Source of the DNA: Streptacidiphilus sp. P02-A3a
GTDB taxonomy: Bacteria; Actinomycetota; Actinomycetes; Streptomycetales; Streptomycetaceae
Assembly (NCBI RefSeq): GCF_014084105.1
Contig: NZ_CP048289.1
Span: forward strand, 5,031,922-5,095,921
Length of the DNA stretch: 64,000 nucleotides
Reading direction: 5' to 3'
In this document: piece after piece, positions 57,352 to 64,000 of the stretch
How positions within the stretch are numbered: the first letter of the stretch is position 1
Layout: each line of letters starts with the position of its first letter
Notes under the pieces: generated by a model
Seen by the model: only the letters and a program-made list of their open reading frames with translations
Databases searched by the model: none
Told to the model about the DNA's origin: nothing
Translations under genes and position numbers: made by a program

Positions 57352-57383
57352 CGGTCGTGGACAACAACGGTTGTCCACGACCG
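57352..57383. promoter_or_regulatory. Long inverted repeat between HTH gene and rsbR operon
   Basis: Perfect 14-base arms (57352-57365 CGGTCGTGGACAAC and 57370-57383) are separated by four bases. The position between divergent genes and the even spacing suggest an operator for a dimeric regulator. Confidence 0.65.
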
Positions 57384-57399
57384 CGTCCGGACCGGACCG

Positions 57400-57424
57400 G
57401 CTTGGGCGAGCCGATCCGGGGTAG
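57400..57424 (+). promoter_or_regulatory. Sigma-B-like promoter of the rsbR operon (GCTT-N15-GGGTAG)
   Basis: GCTT (57400-57403) and GGGTAG (57419-57424) with 15 bases between, identical in boxes and spacing to the motif upstream of the sigma factor gene. It lies about 145 bases before the rsbR start. Confidence 0.6.
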
Positions 57425-57569
57425 AAGGAGTCGGCGGCGAAGCTGGGAAGGCCCCAATTCCCGCCCCGGACGGCCATTCGAGCCTGTCCCTACCGATGGC
57501 ATACCCTGCCGTAGATCGGCCGGATCCCCCGAGCCGGTCTTGGGGAAGCCCCTAGCGAAGGAACATGTC

Positions 57570-58415
57570 GTGGCTGATCAGGAAGAGTGCGCGCGGCTGG
57601 TACAGCTGCTGACCGTCGAGTCCGAGGACCTGGCGGCCGGTTGGGTGACCTCGGTCGTCTCGTCCCTGCGCGGCCGGGGAAGCCGGGCGGAGATCGACCG
57701 CGAGCTGCGGGAGCTGTACGGCGCGCTGGTGGCCGCGCTGCGCCGGGGCAGCCTGGACGCCCACAGCGAGGCGTTCGGGGAGGTGCGGGCCCTGCTGACG
57801 GAGCTCTCCCGGGCCAAGGCCAGGCAGGGCTTCACCCCGACCGAGACCGCCCTGTGCGTCTTCGAGCTCAAGGCGGCCCTGGAACCGTTGCTCACCGCCG
57901 ACCCCGACCCGGCCAACGTGCGCTCCTACGTGCTGCTGAGCCGGCTCCTGGACGGGCTCGGGCTGTTCACCGTGGAGACCCACGCCCGGGCCCGCGAGGA
58001 GCTGATCAGCGCCCAGGCCGAGCAGCTGCTGGAGCTGTCGACGCCGGTGGTGAAGCTGTGGGACGGGGTGATCGGCGTACCGCTGGTGGGCACCCTGGAC
58101 TCGGCCCGCACGATGGTGGTGATGGAGAAGATGTTGCAGGCCCTCATCGACACCGGTTCCGAGCAGGCCATCATCGACATCACCGGTGTCCCCGCCGTGG
58201 ACACCCAGGTCGCCCAGCACCTGCTCAAGACCGTGGTCGCCGCCCGGCTCATGGGCGCCGAGTGCACCATCTCCGGTATCCGACCCCAGATCGCCCAGAC
58301 CATCGTCGCGCTGGGCATCGACTTCGGCGACATCACCACCAAGGCGACCCTGGCCGACGCCCTGCGCCACGCCCTGAAGCAGTCGGGCACCGACCTCGGT
58401 GGTCGGACCCGATGA
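57570..58415 (+). CDS. rsbR: RsbR-type stressosome scaffold protein
   Basis: A 281-residue protein with an N-terminal RsbR sensor domain (helical globin-like/RsbRD_N, about residues 5-140) and a C-terminal STAS domain (about 155-270). IGVPLVGTLDSARTMVVMEK opens STAS, DITGVPAVDTQVAQHLLK contains the Thr phosphorylated by RsbT, and ISGIRPQIAQTIVALGID is conserved. GAAGGAA precedes GTG 57570. It forms the stressosome with RsbS and overlaps it by ATGA. Confidence 0.94.
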   Translation: MADQEECARLVQLLTVESEDLAAGWVTSVVSSLRGRGSRAEIDRELRELYGALVAALRRGSLDAHSEAFGEVRALLTELSRAKARQGFTPTETALCVFELKAALEPLLTADPDPANVRSYVLLSRLLDGLGLFTVETHARAREELISAQAEQLLELSTPVVKLWDGVIGVPLVGTLDSARTMVVMEKMLQALIDTGSEQAIIDITGVPAVDTQVAQHLLKTVVAARLMGAECTISGIRPQIAQTIVALGIDFGDITTKATLADALRHALKQSGTDLGGRTR

Positions 58416-58807
58416 GCGACCGGGTACCGGTCCTGCGGATCGGCGACGTGCTGCTGGTGTCCATCCAGACCGACCTGGACGACGAGGCGGTGCTGAACCT
58501 GCAGGACGACCTGGCCGCCCGGGTGGTGGATTCCGAGGCGCACGGGGTCGTCATCGACATCACCGCCGTGGAGATCGTGGACTCCTTCGTCGGCCGGATG
58601 CTGGCGACGATCGCCTCCATCTCCCGCCTGCTGGACGCGGAGACCGTGGTGGTCGGCATGCGCCCGGCCGTGGCCATCACCCTGGTCGAGCTCGGCCTGT
58701 CACTGGGGGGTGTCCGGACCGCGCTCACGTTGGAGAAGGGCCTCCAGGCCCTGCGCCACTCCGGCGTCAGGTCCGGCGGCGGCTCAGCAGATCCGACCGC
58801 GTCGTGA
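58412..58807 (+). CDS. rsbS: RsbS-type STAS protein
   Basis: A 131-residue single STAS domain. DVLLVSIQTDLDDEAVLNLQ opens the fold; IDITAVEIVDSFVGRMLATI carries the Ser that RsbT phosphorylates; VVGMRPAVAITLVELGLSL matches RsbS. With RsbR it builds the stressosome core that sequesters RsbT until stress. It overlaps rsbR and rsbT by four bases each. Confidence 0.94.
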   Translation: MSDRVPVLRIGDVLLVSIQTDLDDEAVLNLQDDLAARVVDSEAHGVVIDITAVEIVDSFVGRMLATIASISRLLDAETVVVGMRPAVAITLVELGLSLGGVRTALTLEKGLQALRHSGVRSGGGSADPTAS

Positions 58808-59214
58808 GTCTCGACTCGCGGCCGACGCACGCGCCCATCGAGTCCAGCGACGACGTGGTGCGCGTCCGCCAACTGGTCCGCGCCGCCGCCCAGGAGTGCC
58901 GGCTGTCCCTGGTCGACCAGACCAAGCTGATCACCGCCGCCAGCGAGCTGGCCCGCAACACGCTGGTGCACGGCGGCGGCGGTTCCACCGACATCGCGCT
59001 GGTCGACAACGGCCTGCGCCGGGGTGTGCGGGTGGTCTTCGAGGACAGCGGACCGGGGATCCCGGACCTCGACCTGGCCCTGACCGACGGCTGGACCTCG
59101 GGCACCGGCCTCGGCCTGGGCCTCAGCGGTTCCCGTCGGCTGGTCGACGAGTTCACCATCGACAGCCGCCCCGGCCAGGGCACCACCGTGACCATCGTCA
59201 AGTGGTCCAGGTGA
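58804..59214 (+). CDS. rsbT: RsbT-type serine/threonine kinase
   Basis: A 136-residue GHKL-fold switch kinase. ASELARNTLVHGGGG is the N-box, FEDSGPGIPDLDLAL the G1-box and GTGLGLGLSGSRRLVDEF the G2-box. On stress it phosphorylates RsbR and RsbS, is released, and in Bacillus activates the phosphatase RsbU. GTG start overlaps the rsbS stop (GTGA). Confidence 0.94.
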   Translation: MSLDSRPTHAPIESSDDVVRVRQLVRAAAQECRLSLVDQTKLITAASELARNTLVHGGGGSTDIALVDNGLRRGVRVVFEDSGPGIPDLDLALTDGWTSGTGLGLGLSGSRRLVDEFTIDSRPGQGTTVTIVKWSR

Positions 59215-60374
59215 ACCTCTCGCTGCTGGAGGGTGCGGAGGTCACCTGGTTCCGTGAGCTCTCCGCCGCGCGCGGCGCCGCCGCCGCGCTGGCCCGCCGG
59301 ATGGGGCTGGACGAACAGCGTGCCGGGCAGGTCGCCCTGGCCGTCTCCGAGGCCGCGACCAACCTCGACAAGCATGCCGTGGACGGCACCCTGCTGCTCC
59401 GGGCGGTGCGCGACGCGGAGCAGGCCGGGGTGGAGTTCCTGGCCGTCGACTCGGGCCCGGGCATGTCCGACGTCCCCGACGCCATGCTGGACGGCAGCTC
59501 GTCCACCGGGACCCTGGGCATCGGCCTGGGGGCCGTGGCCAGACTCGCGGACGTCTTCGACATCCACTCGATCCCCGGCCGCGGCACCGTGCTGGCGGCC
59601 CGGTTCTGGCCCCGGAACCACGCCGAGCGGGCCGCGGGCGGGCATACCCGGCCCGAGGAGCCGGTCGCGGACGGGGTCACCCGGCCCATCAGCGGTGAAC
59701 AGCAGTGCGGGGACGCCTGGGCGGCGAAAGTGGACCACGGTCCCACGGCCGCCGAGGCCGCCCCGGAGCGGCAGGTCCGGACGGTTCCGGGCGGGGGCGC
59801 CGTCGACTGGGCGTCGCTGACCGCCACCCGGCCGGTCTCCACGGCCTGGCCCGCCCCGCGACCGGGCGAGGGCTCCGCGGTGCTGGTCATGCTCTGCGAC
59901 GGCCTCGGGCACGGTCCGCTCGCGGCCCTGGCCGCGGAGGCGGCCGTGCGGGCCTTCCGCGACAGCCGGTCATCGATGCCGGAGCAGGTGGTCCAGGACA
60001 TCCACCGGGCTCTGCGCGGGACCCGCGGCGCCGCGCTGGCCGTCGCCCGGATCGAGCCCCAGGCCGGGCGGCTGCTGTTCTGCGGGATCGGCAACATCGC
60101 CGCCACCCTGCTCGGCCACGATTCCCGGGTCGGCCTGATGTCCCACCCGGGAATCGTGGGCCACCAGATGCGCAGCATGCGCACCTTCGAACAGCCGTTG
60201 CCGCCGGGCAGCGCGCTGGTGATGCACACCGACGGACTCACCGAACGTTGGAGCCGCGACACGCTGCCGGGACTGCTGCTGCACTCCCCCGTGGTCATGG
60301 CCGCCCAACTGCTGCGCGAGGCCGGTATCCGGCACGACGACGCGGGTGTGGTCGTGGCCAAGGGCGCCTGGTGA
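59211..60374 (+). CDS. ATPase-SpoIIE fusion (RsbT/RsbX-like)
   Basis: A 387-residue protein. The N-terminal half is a second GHKL ATPase (SEAATNLDKHAVDG, VDSGPGMSDV, GIGLGAVARLAD), and the C-terminal half an RsbX-like SpoIIE phosphatase (VMLCDGLGHGPLAALAAEA, HTDGLTERW, HDDAGVVVAK). A linker of about 50 residues joins them. It could both phosphorylate and dephosphorylate STAS proteins, resetting the stressosome. It overlaps rsbT and the next gene by GTGA. Confidence 0.92.
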   Translation: MNLSLLEGAEVTWFRELSAARGAAAALARRMGLDEQRAGQVALAVSEAATNLDKHAVDGTLLLRAVRDAEQAGVEFLAVDSGPGMSDVPDAMLDGSSSTGTLGIGLGAVARLADVFDIHSIPGRGTVLAARFWPRNHAERAAGGHTRPEEPVADGVTRPISGEQQCGDAWAAKVDHGPTAAEAAPERQVRTVPGGGAVDWASLTATRPVSTAWPAPRPGEGSAVLVMLCDGLGHGPLAALAAEAAVRAFRDSRSSMPEQVVQDIHRALRGTRGAALAVARIEPQAGRLLFCGIGNIAATLLGHDSRVGLMSHPGIVGHQMRSMRTFEQPLPPGSALVMHTDGLTERWSRDTLPGLLLHSPVVMAAQLLREAGIRHDDAGVVVAKGAW

Positions 60375-62179
60375 ACGCTCCGATGACAGATCATCAACTT
60401 TCGCCCGGCGAGCCGCTGCTGCGGCTGGAGGTGTCCTTCGAGCGGGATGTCTTCACGCTGCGCAGACAGGCGAAGGCCGCGGCTCGGGCCGCCGGGATGG
60501 AGACCCGCGACCAGGTACGGCTGGCCACCGCGCTGAGCGAACTCGGCCGCGACCTGCTCCGCGCGGCTCGGCCGATGACCGCCGAGTTCCTCCTGGTCGG
60601 CAACGGACACCCGGCGCTGGCGGTGGTGCTGGACTGGCCCGACGACCGGGCCCCGAGCCAGGAGTCGCTGGACGCGGTGTCGCGGCTGCTGCCGCAGGTC
60701 GACTACGCCCCGGACCGCGGTCGGCTCAGCATCGGCTGCGTGCTCCCCCGGGACGCCGACGCCGAGCAGCGGTCGACGCGCGCCGCGCGGATCCGGCAGG
60801 CGCTGCGCGAGGGCGACGGCGCCAGCCTGACCGAGGATCTCCGGGCCCAGACCCGCGACCTGCTCGCCGCCCTCGACGAATCCCGCAGGCAGGGCGAGGA
60901 GTTGCAGCGGCTGAACGCGGAGCTGGAGGAGACCAACCAGGGGGTGCTGGCGCTCTACAGCGAACTCACCGAGGAGTTGGAGAACACCAACCGGGGAGTC
61001 CTGGCGCTGTACGCGGAACTGGACGAGAAGAGCCGCCAGTTGCGCGAGGCGAGCGAGTCCAAGACCCGCTTCTGGTCGAACGTCAGCCATGAGCTGCGCA
61101 CGCCCATCAACTCCGTGATCGGCATGACCGGGCTGATGCTCGACCCGGGCTCGGAGCCCCTGACCGAGGAGCAGCGGCGGCAGTTGTCGCTGGTCAGCGC
61201 CGCCGGGAACATCCTGCTCACGCTCGTGGACGAACTCCTGGACGTGGCCAAGGCGGAGGCCGGGCGGATGGAGCCGCAGCCGGTCCCGGTCGACCTGCGG
61301 GCGCTGCTGGTGCAGCTGCGCGGGATCATGACGGCGACCGCCGTGCAGCCCGAGGTGTCGCTGCACTTCCCGGACCTGGACCGGGCGGATCCGCCGGACC
61401 TGCCGGTGCTGGTGACGGACGAGGTGATGCTCACCCGGATCCTGCGCAACCTGCTGTCCAACAGCCTGAAGTTCACCCGGCACGGGGAGGTCCGGCTGGA
61501 CGTCCGGCGGGAGGCCCCGGACTGGCTGTCGTTCACCGTCACGGATACCGGGGTGGGTATCCCGGAGGACCAGCTGGAGCGGGTCTTCGAGGAGTTCTAC
61601 CAGGTCAAGGGCGCGCACCAGCGCGATCGTCCGGGCACCGGCCTCGGTCTGCCGTACGCCCGCCGCCTCGCCGTCCTCATCGGCGGCACCCTGACGCTGG
61701 ACAGTCGACCGGGCGAGGGCACCCGGGTGGTGCTGCGGCTGCCGCTGAGCACTCCGGCCGACACCCCGGCGCGCCCGGGCCTGCGGCGGCTCGGGTCGGT
61801 CCTGATCGCCGACGACGACCCGGTCTTCCTGGAGACGTTCCGTCCGGTGCTCAGGCGCCTCGCGGACCGCGTGGTGGAGGTGCACGACGGCCGCCTGGTG
61901 GTGGCGTCGGTCCGGCGCGAACAGCCCGACGTGGTGCTGCTGGACCTGCACATGCCCGAGGCGGACGTCCGTACGGTCCTCGAAGGGCTGGCCGCCGATC
62001 CGGCGCTCCGGCAGATCCCCGTGATCATGGTCACCTCCGCCGACGCGTCCGCGGTGGACACCGCCGGGCTCGGCCACGCACTCGCGGTCCTCGGCAAGGA
62101 CGGCCTGACCGCTGAACGACTCGCAGATCTCATCGCCCACGAGACCAGGGAGAGGACCCTCCGCCATGACCGCCCCTGA
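60371..62179 (+). CDS. Cytosolic hybrid histidine kinase
   Basis: A 602-residue kinase without membrane segments. Residues 1-120 resemble a degenerate GHKL ATPase (ATALSELGRDLLRAARP), followed by a long coiled coil with two near-repeats around N-x-G-V-L-A-L-Y. Then H-box FWSNVSHELRTPINSVIGM, N-box LRNLLSNSLKFTRHG, G-boxes and a C-terminal receiver (LIADDDPVFLE, Asp in VVLLDLHMPEA). It probably feeds the receiver-GAF-phosphatase downstream and couples two-component signalling to the stressosome. Confidence 0.92.
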   Translation: MNAPMTDHQLSPGEPLLRLEVSFERDVFTLRRQAKAAARAAGMETRDQVRLATALSELGRDLLRAARPMTAEFLLVGNGHPALAVVLDWPDDRAPSQESLDAVSRLLPQVDYAPDRGRLSIGCVLPRDADAEQRSTRAARIRQALREGDGASLTEDLRAQTRDLLAALDESRRQGEELQRLNAELEETNQGVLALYSELTEELENTNRGVLALYAELDEKSRQLREASESKTRFWSNVSHELRTPINSVIGMTGLMLDPGSEPLTEEQRRQLSLVSAAGNILLTLVDELLDVAKAEAGRMEPQPVPVDLRALLVQLRGIMTATAVQPEVSLHFPDLDRADPPDLPVLVTDEVMLTRILRNLLSNSLKFTRHGEVRLDVRREAPDWLSFTVTDTGVGIPEDQLERVFEEFYQVKGAHQRDRPGTGLGLPYARRLAVLIGGTLTLDSRPGEGTRVVLRLPLSTPADTPARPGLRRLGSVLIADDDPVFLETFRPVLRRLADRVVEVHDGRLVVASVRREQPDVVLLDLHMPEADVRTVLEGLAADPALRQIPVIMVTSADASAVDTAGLGHALAVLGKDGLTAERLADLIAHETRERTLRHDRP

Positions 62180-63800
62180 AGCACCCGAAGCCCCCGAGCA
62201 GCCGGCCGTACTGCTGGTCGTCGAGGACAGCGCGGCCAACCGCTACGTCCTGTGCAGCTGGCTCAGGCGGGCCGGCCACACCGTGGTCGAGGCGGCCGAC
62301 GGCGCCGAGGCGCTGGCCCTGCTCGACACGGCCGACGTGGCGGACCTGCCGGAACTGGCCGTGGTGGACGTGAGGCTTCCCGACATCAGCGGCTACGAGA
62401 TCTGCGAGCACATCAAGGCGACCCCGCGCACGGCCGGTATGCCGGTCATCCACGTCTCGGCCACGGCCATCGCCACCGCGGACCGCACCCAGGGCCTGTT
62501 CCGGGGCGCGGACGCCTACCTCACCGAACCGATCGCGCCCAGCGAACTGCTGGCCACGGTCACCGCGTCGCTGCGCTACGGCCGCGCCCGGGCCCGCGCC
62601 GAGCGGCTCGCGCAGCGCCTGACCGCGCTGAACCAGGCCACGCTGGAGGTGTACGGCGCAGCGGACAGCAAGGGCCTGGCGGCAGCCGCCACCCGGGGCG
62701 CGACCGCCCTGTTCGGCCCGGGCGCCGTGGTGCTCTCCCAGGCGCCGCAGACCGACACCGTCCGGTTGACCTACGACGCGGGCGACGCGGGTCCGGTGTC
62801 CCGCCCGGCATCGCCGGACCTGCTGCGGGAGCTGACCGAGGGCGGCCTGGGCGACCGGATCGGCGTGGAGATCAGCCACGTCCCGGCGTCGGTGTGGCAG
62901 GGTCTGTCGGCGCTCGGCGCGACCGGCAGCCCCCCGGCCGACGACGCCGTCCTGGTGGCGGCCCGCACCAAGCGCGACCGTCCGGCGGTGTGCATCGCGG
63001 TGCGCGCCGGGGCGGTGCGCGGCGACGAGGACCGCAAGCTGCTCACCCAGTTCGCCCAGGCCTGCGCCCTGGCGCTGGAGGCGCTGCGCAGCTACAGCGA
63101 GGAGCACGTGCTGGCGCTGACGCTTCAGCGCTCCTTCCTGCCCGGGCGGCTGCCGCGGGTCGCCGGGGTCGAGTCGGCCGTCCGCTACGTGCCCGCGACC
63201 ACCCAGAACCAGGTCGGCGGGGACTTCTACGACGCCCACGCCACACCCGACGGCCTGCTGCTGGCCGTCGGCGACGTCGTCGGGCACTCGCTGGAGGCCG
63301 CCGTGGTCATGGGCGAGCTGCGGCACGCGCTGTGCGCGTACGCGGTCGAGGGGCACTCGCCCCGGGCCGTCATGGAGTTGCTGGACACGCTGCTCGTCCG
63401 CCAGTGGCCGGGGTGGACGGCCACGGTGTGCCTGGTGCTGATCGCCGCCGACAACGGCAGCGTGACCATCGCCAACGGCGGCCACCTGCCGCCGCTGCTG
63501 CTCGCCCCGGACGGGACCGCGGCCTTCGTCGACGACCACGGCCCGCTCATCGGCATCGGCCGTCCGCAGCCGCCGTCCACCGTGCTGGAGGTGGCCGACG
63601 GCAGCCGGGTCCTGCTGGTGACCGACGGTCTCATCGAGACCCGGGACAGCGACATCGCCGATCGGCTGGAGGCGATGCGCGCCGCCGCCCTGGCCGCTCC
63701 GACGTCGCCGGAGGAACTGTGCGACTCGCTGCTGGAGACCTTCGGCGCGGAACAGGACGACGACATCGTGCTGTTCGCCACGCTGATCAACCGGCCGTGA
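62166..63800 (+). CDS. Receiver-GAF-SpoIIE phosphatase
   Basis: A 544-residue three-domain regulator. Receiver at about residues 10-130 (LLVVEDSAANRYVLCSWL, Asp in LAVVDVRLPDISGYEI). GAF-like domain about 155-300. SpoIIE phosphatase about 320-540 (TLQRSFLPGRLPR, NQVGGDFYDA, VGDVVGHSLEAAVVMGE, VTDGLIETRD, DDDIVLFATL). It is the RsbU-like output of the operon. The start lies 14 bases inside the kinase gene, so the two are co-translated. Confidence 0.93.
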   Translation: MTAPEAPEAPEQPAVLLVVEDSAANRYVLCSWLRRAGHTVVEAADGAEALALLDTADVADLPELAVVDVRLPDISGYEICEHIKATPRTAGMPVIHVSATAIATADRTQGLFRGADAYLTEPIAPSELLATVTASLRYGRARARAERLAQRLTALNQATLEVYGAADSKGLAAAATRGATALFGPGAVVLSQAPQTDTVRLTYDAGDAGPVSRPASPDLLRELTEGGLGDRIGVEISHVPASVWQGLSALGATGSPPADDAVLVAARTKRDRPAVCIAVRAGAVRGDEDRKLLTQFAQACALALEALRSYSEEHVLALTLQRSFLPGRLPRVAGVESAVRYVPATTQNQVGGDFYDAHATPDGLLLAVGDVVGHSLEAAVVMGELRHALCAYAVEGHSPRAVMELLDTLLVRQWPGWTATVCLVLIAADNGSVTIANGGHLPPLLLAPDGTAAFVDDHGPLIGIGRPQPPSTVLEVADGSRVLLVTDGLIETRDSDIADRLEAMRAAALAAPTSPEELCDSLLETFGAEQDDDIVLFATLINRP

Positions 63801-63960
63801 CCGGCGCCCGGGACTCCGGGCCGGCGCCTCCGCCCGGGTCGCCGCCGATATGCTGGTGCCGGTACATCGGCCGGGGAGCCCTTGATCGGATCGGGCACCC
63901 GCTGCCGGACCACGTCGGTCCCGGGCCGCGGGACCACGGGCCGCAGAGAGGAAGGTCGGT

Positions 63961-64000
63961 GTGAGGAGCGCACGTACGCTGCCGACCCTGGATCCGGTCG
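63961..64000 (+). CDS. Start of a further gene (cut by window end)
   Basis: AGAGGAAGG is followed six bases later by GTG at 63961, and 13 codons read MRSARTLPTLDPV up to the edge. The ribosome-binding site is good, but the product cannot be identified. It could be an additional stressosome-linked gene given its strand and position. Confidence 0.45.
   Translation, partial: MRSARTLPTLDPV

Noticed and set aside
59198..62239. A minus-strand open frame of about 1,000 codons across the stressosome operon
   Set aside because: It mirrors plus-strand genes with clear STAS, GHKL and PP2C motifs and overlapping starts; the antisense product has only Arg/Ser/Ala-rich sequence.
63805..63830. GC-rich inverted repeat after the last phosphatase gene
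   Set aside because: GGCGCC arms are imperfect once extended; it may be a terminator but is not distinct from local GC background.

Overview
The window is high-GC DNA with GTG starts, 4-base ATGA/GTGA gene overlaps, probable leaderless promoters and many actinobacterial families (HxlR, ECF42 with DGPF, DUF4232, DUF2079, GH53, SpoIIE phosphatases with STAS proteins). It looks like a chromosome segment of a Streptomycetaceae member (Streptomyces, Kitasatospora or Streptacidiphilus); the genus is inferred. I saw no rRNA, tRNA, CRISPR array or intact insertion sequence.

Region 1 (1-22.4 kb) is mixed metabolic and regulatory DNA. It holds an FMN reductase, secreted proteins, a Gfo/Idh/MocA oxidoreductase, a divergent TetR/quinone reductase pair, a phytoene-synthase-like/cis-prenyltransferase fusion, a GH53 galactanase, an SRAP protein, GNAT enzymes, a two-gene YrdC-like/DRE-TIM unit, gcvH, folD behind a ZTP (pfl) riboswitch, a divergent HxlR/NmrA pair, lgt and a proline iminopeptidase. 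Broken genes lie between them: an AraC C-terminus, a beta-lactamase/type II thioesterase chimera, an alpha/beta hydrolase fragment and an S66 peptidase fragment.

Region 2 (22.4-30.65 kb, all minus strand) is a compact nine-gene cluster. In transcription order it encodes a 2-oxoglutarate/Fe(II) oxygenase, a methyltransferase, an ATP-grasp ligase, QueC, QueD, QueE, FolE, a class III aminotransferase and an MFS exporter. The core genes make 7-carboxy-7-deazaguanine and preQ0 from GTP. The other enzymes suggest a tailored, possibly amide-linked 7-deazapurine product. The start of queE carries 7 extra bases that break its frame, so the state of the pathway needs checking.

Region 3 (30.65-42.5 kb) has a secreted DNRLRE/propeller-like protein, SDR and TetR genes, decayed genes at 35.0-36.2 kb (a helical protein, an M48 peptidase, a LysR regulator), a DUF4232 protein, a double GNAT, an ECF42 sigma factor with its DGPF partner, an ArsR-SRPBCC unit fused to a broken DHFR-like gene, a shortened DinB protein and an SDR.

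Region 4 (42.7-64 kb) is a stress-response island. It encodes a Clp-N/HTH protein with a palindromic leaderless promoter, a SigB/F/G-type sigma factor, CsbD, a Pmp3/YqaE peptide, small membrane or disordered proteins, GAF and receiver SpoIIE phosphatases, a CHASE3-type histidine kinase, two paralogous stand-alone receivers, an SRPBCC protein and a six-gene overlapping stressosome operon (rsbR, rsbS, rsbT, ATPase-phosphatase fusion, hybrid kinase, receiver-GAF-phosphatase). Motifs of the form GNNT-N14-16-GGG(T/C)A recur ahead of several of these genes, including the sigma gene and the rsbR operon, so the island may be one sigma-B-like regulon with phosphatase and kinase inputs.
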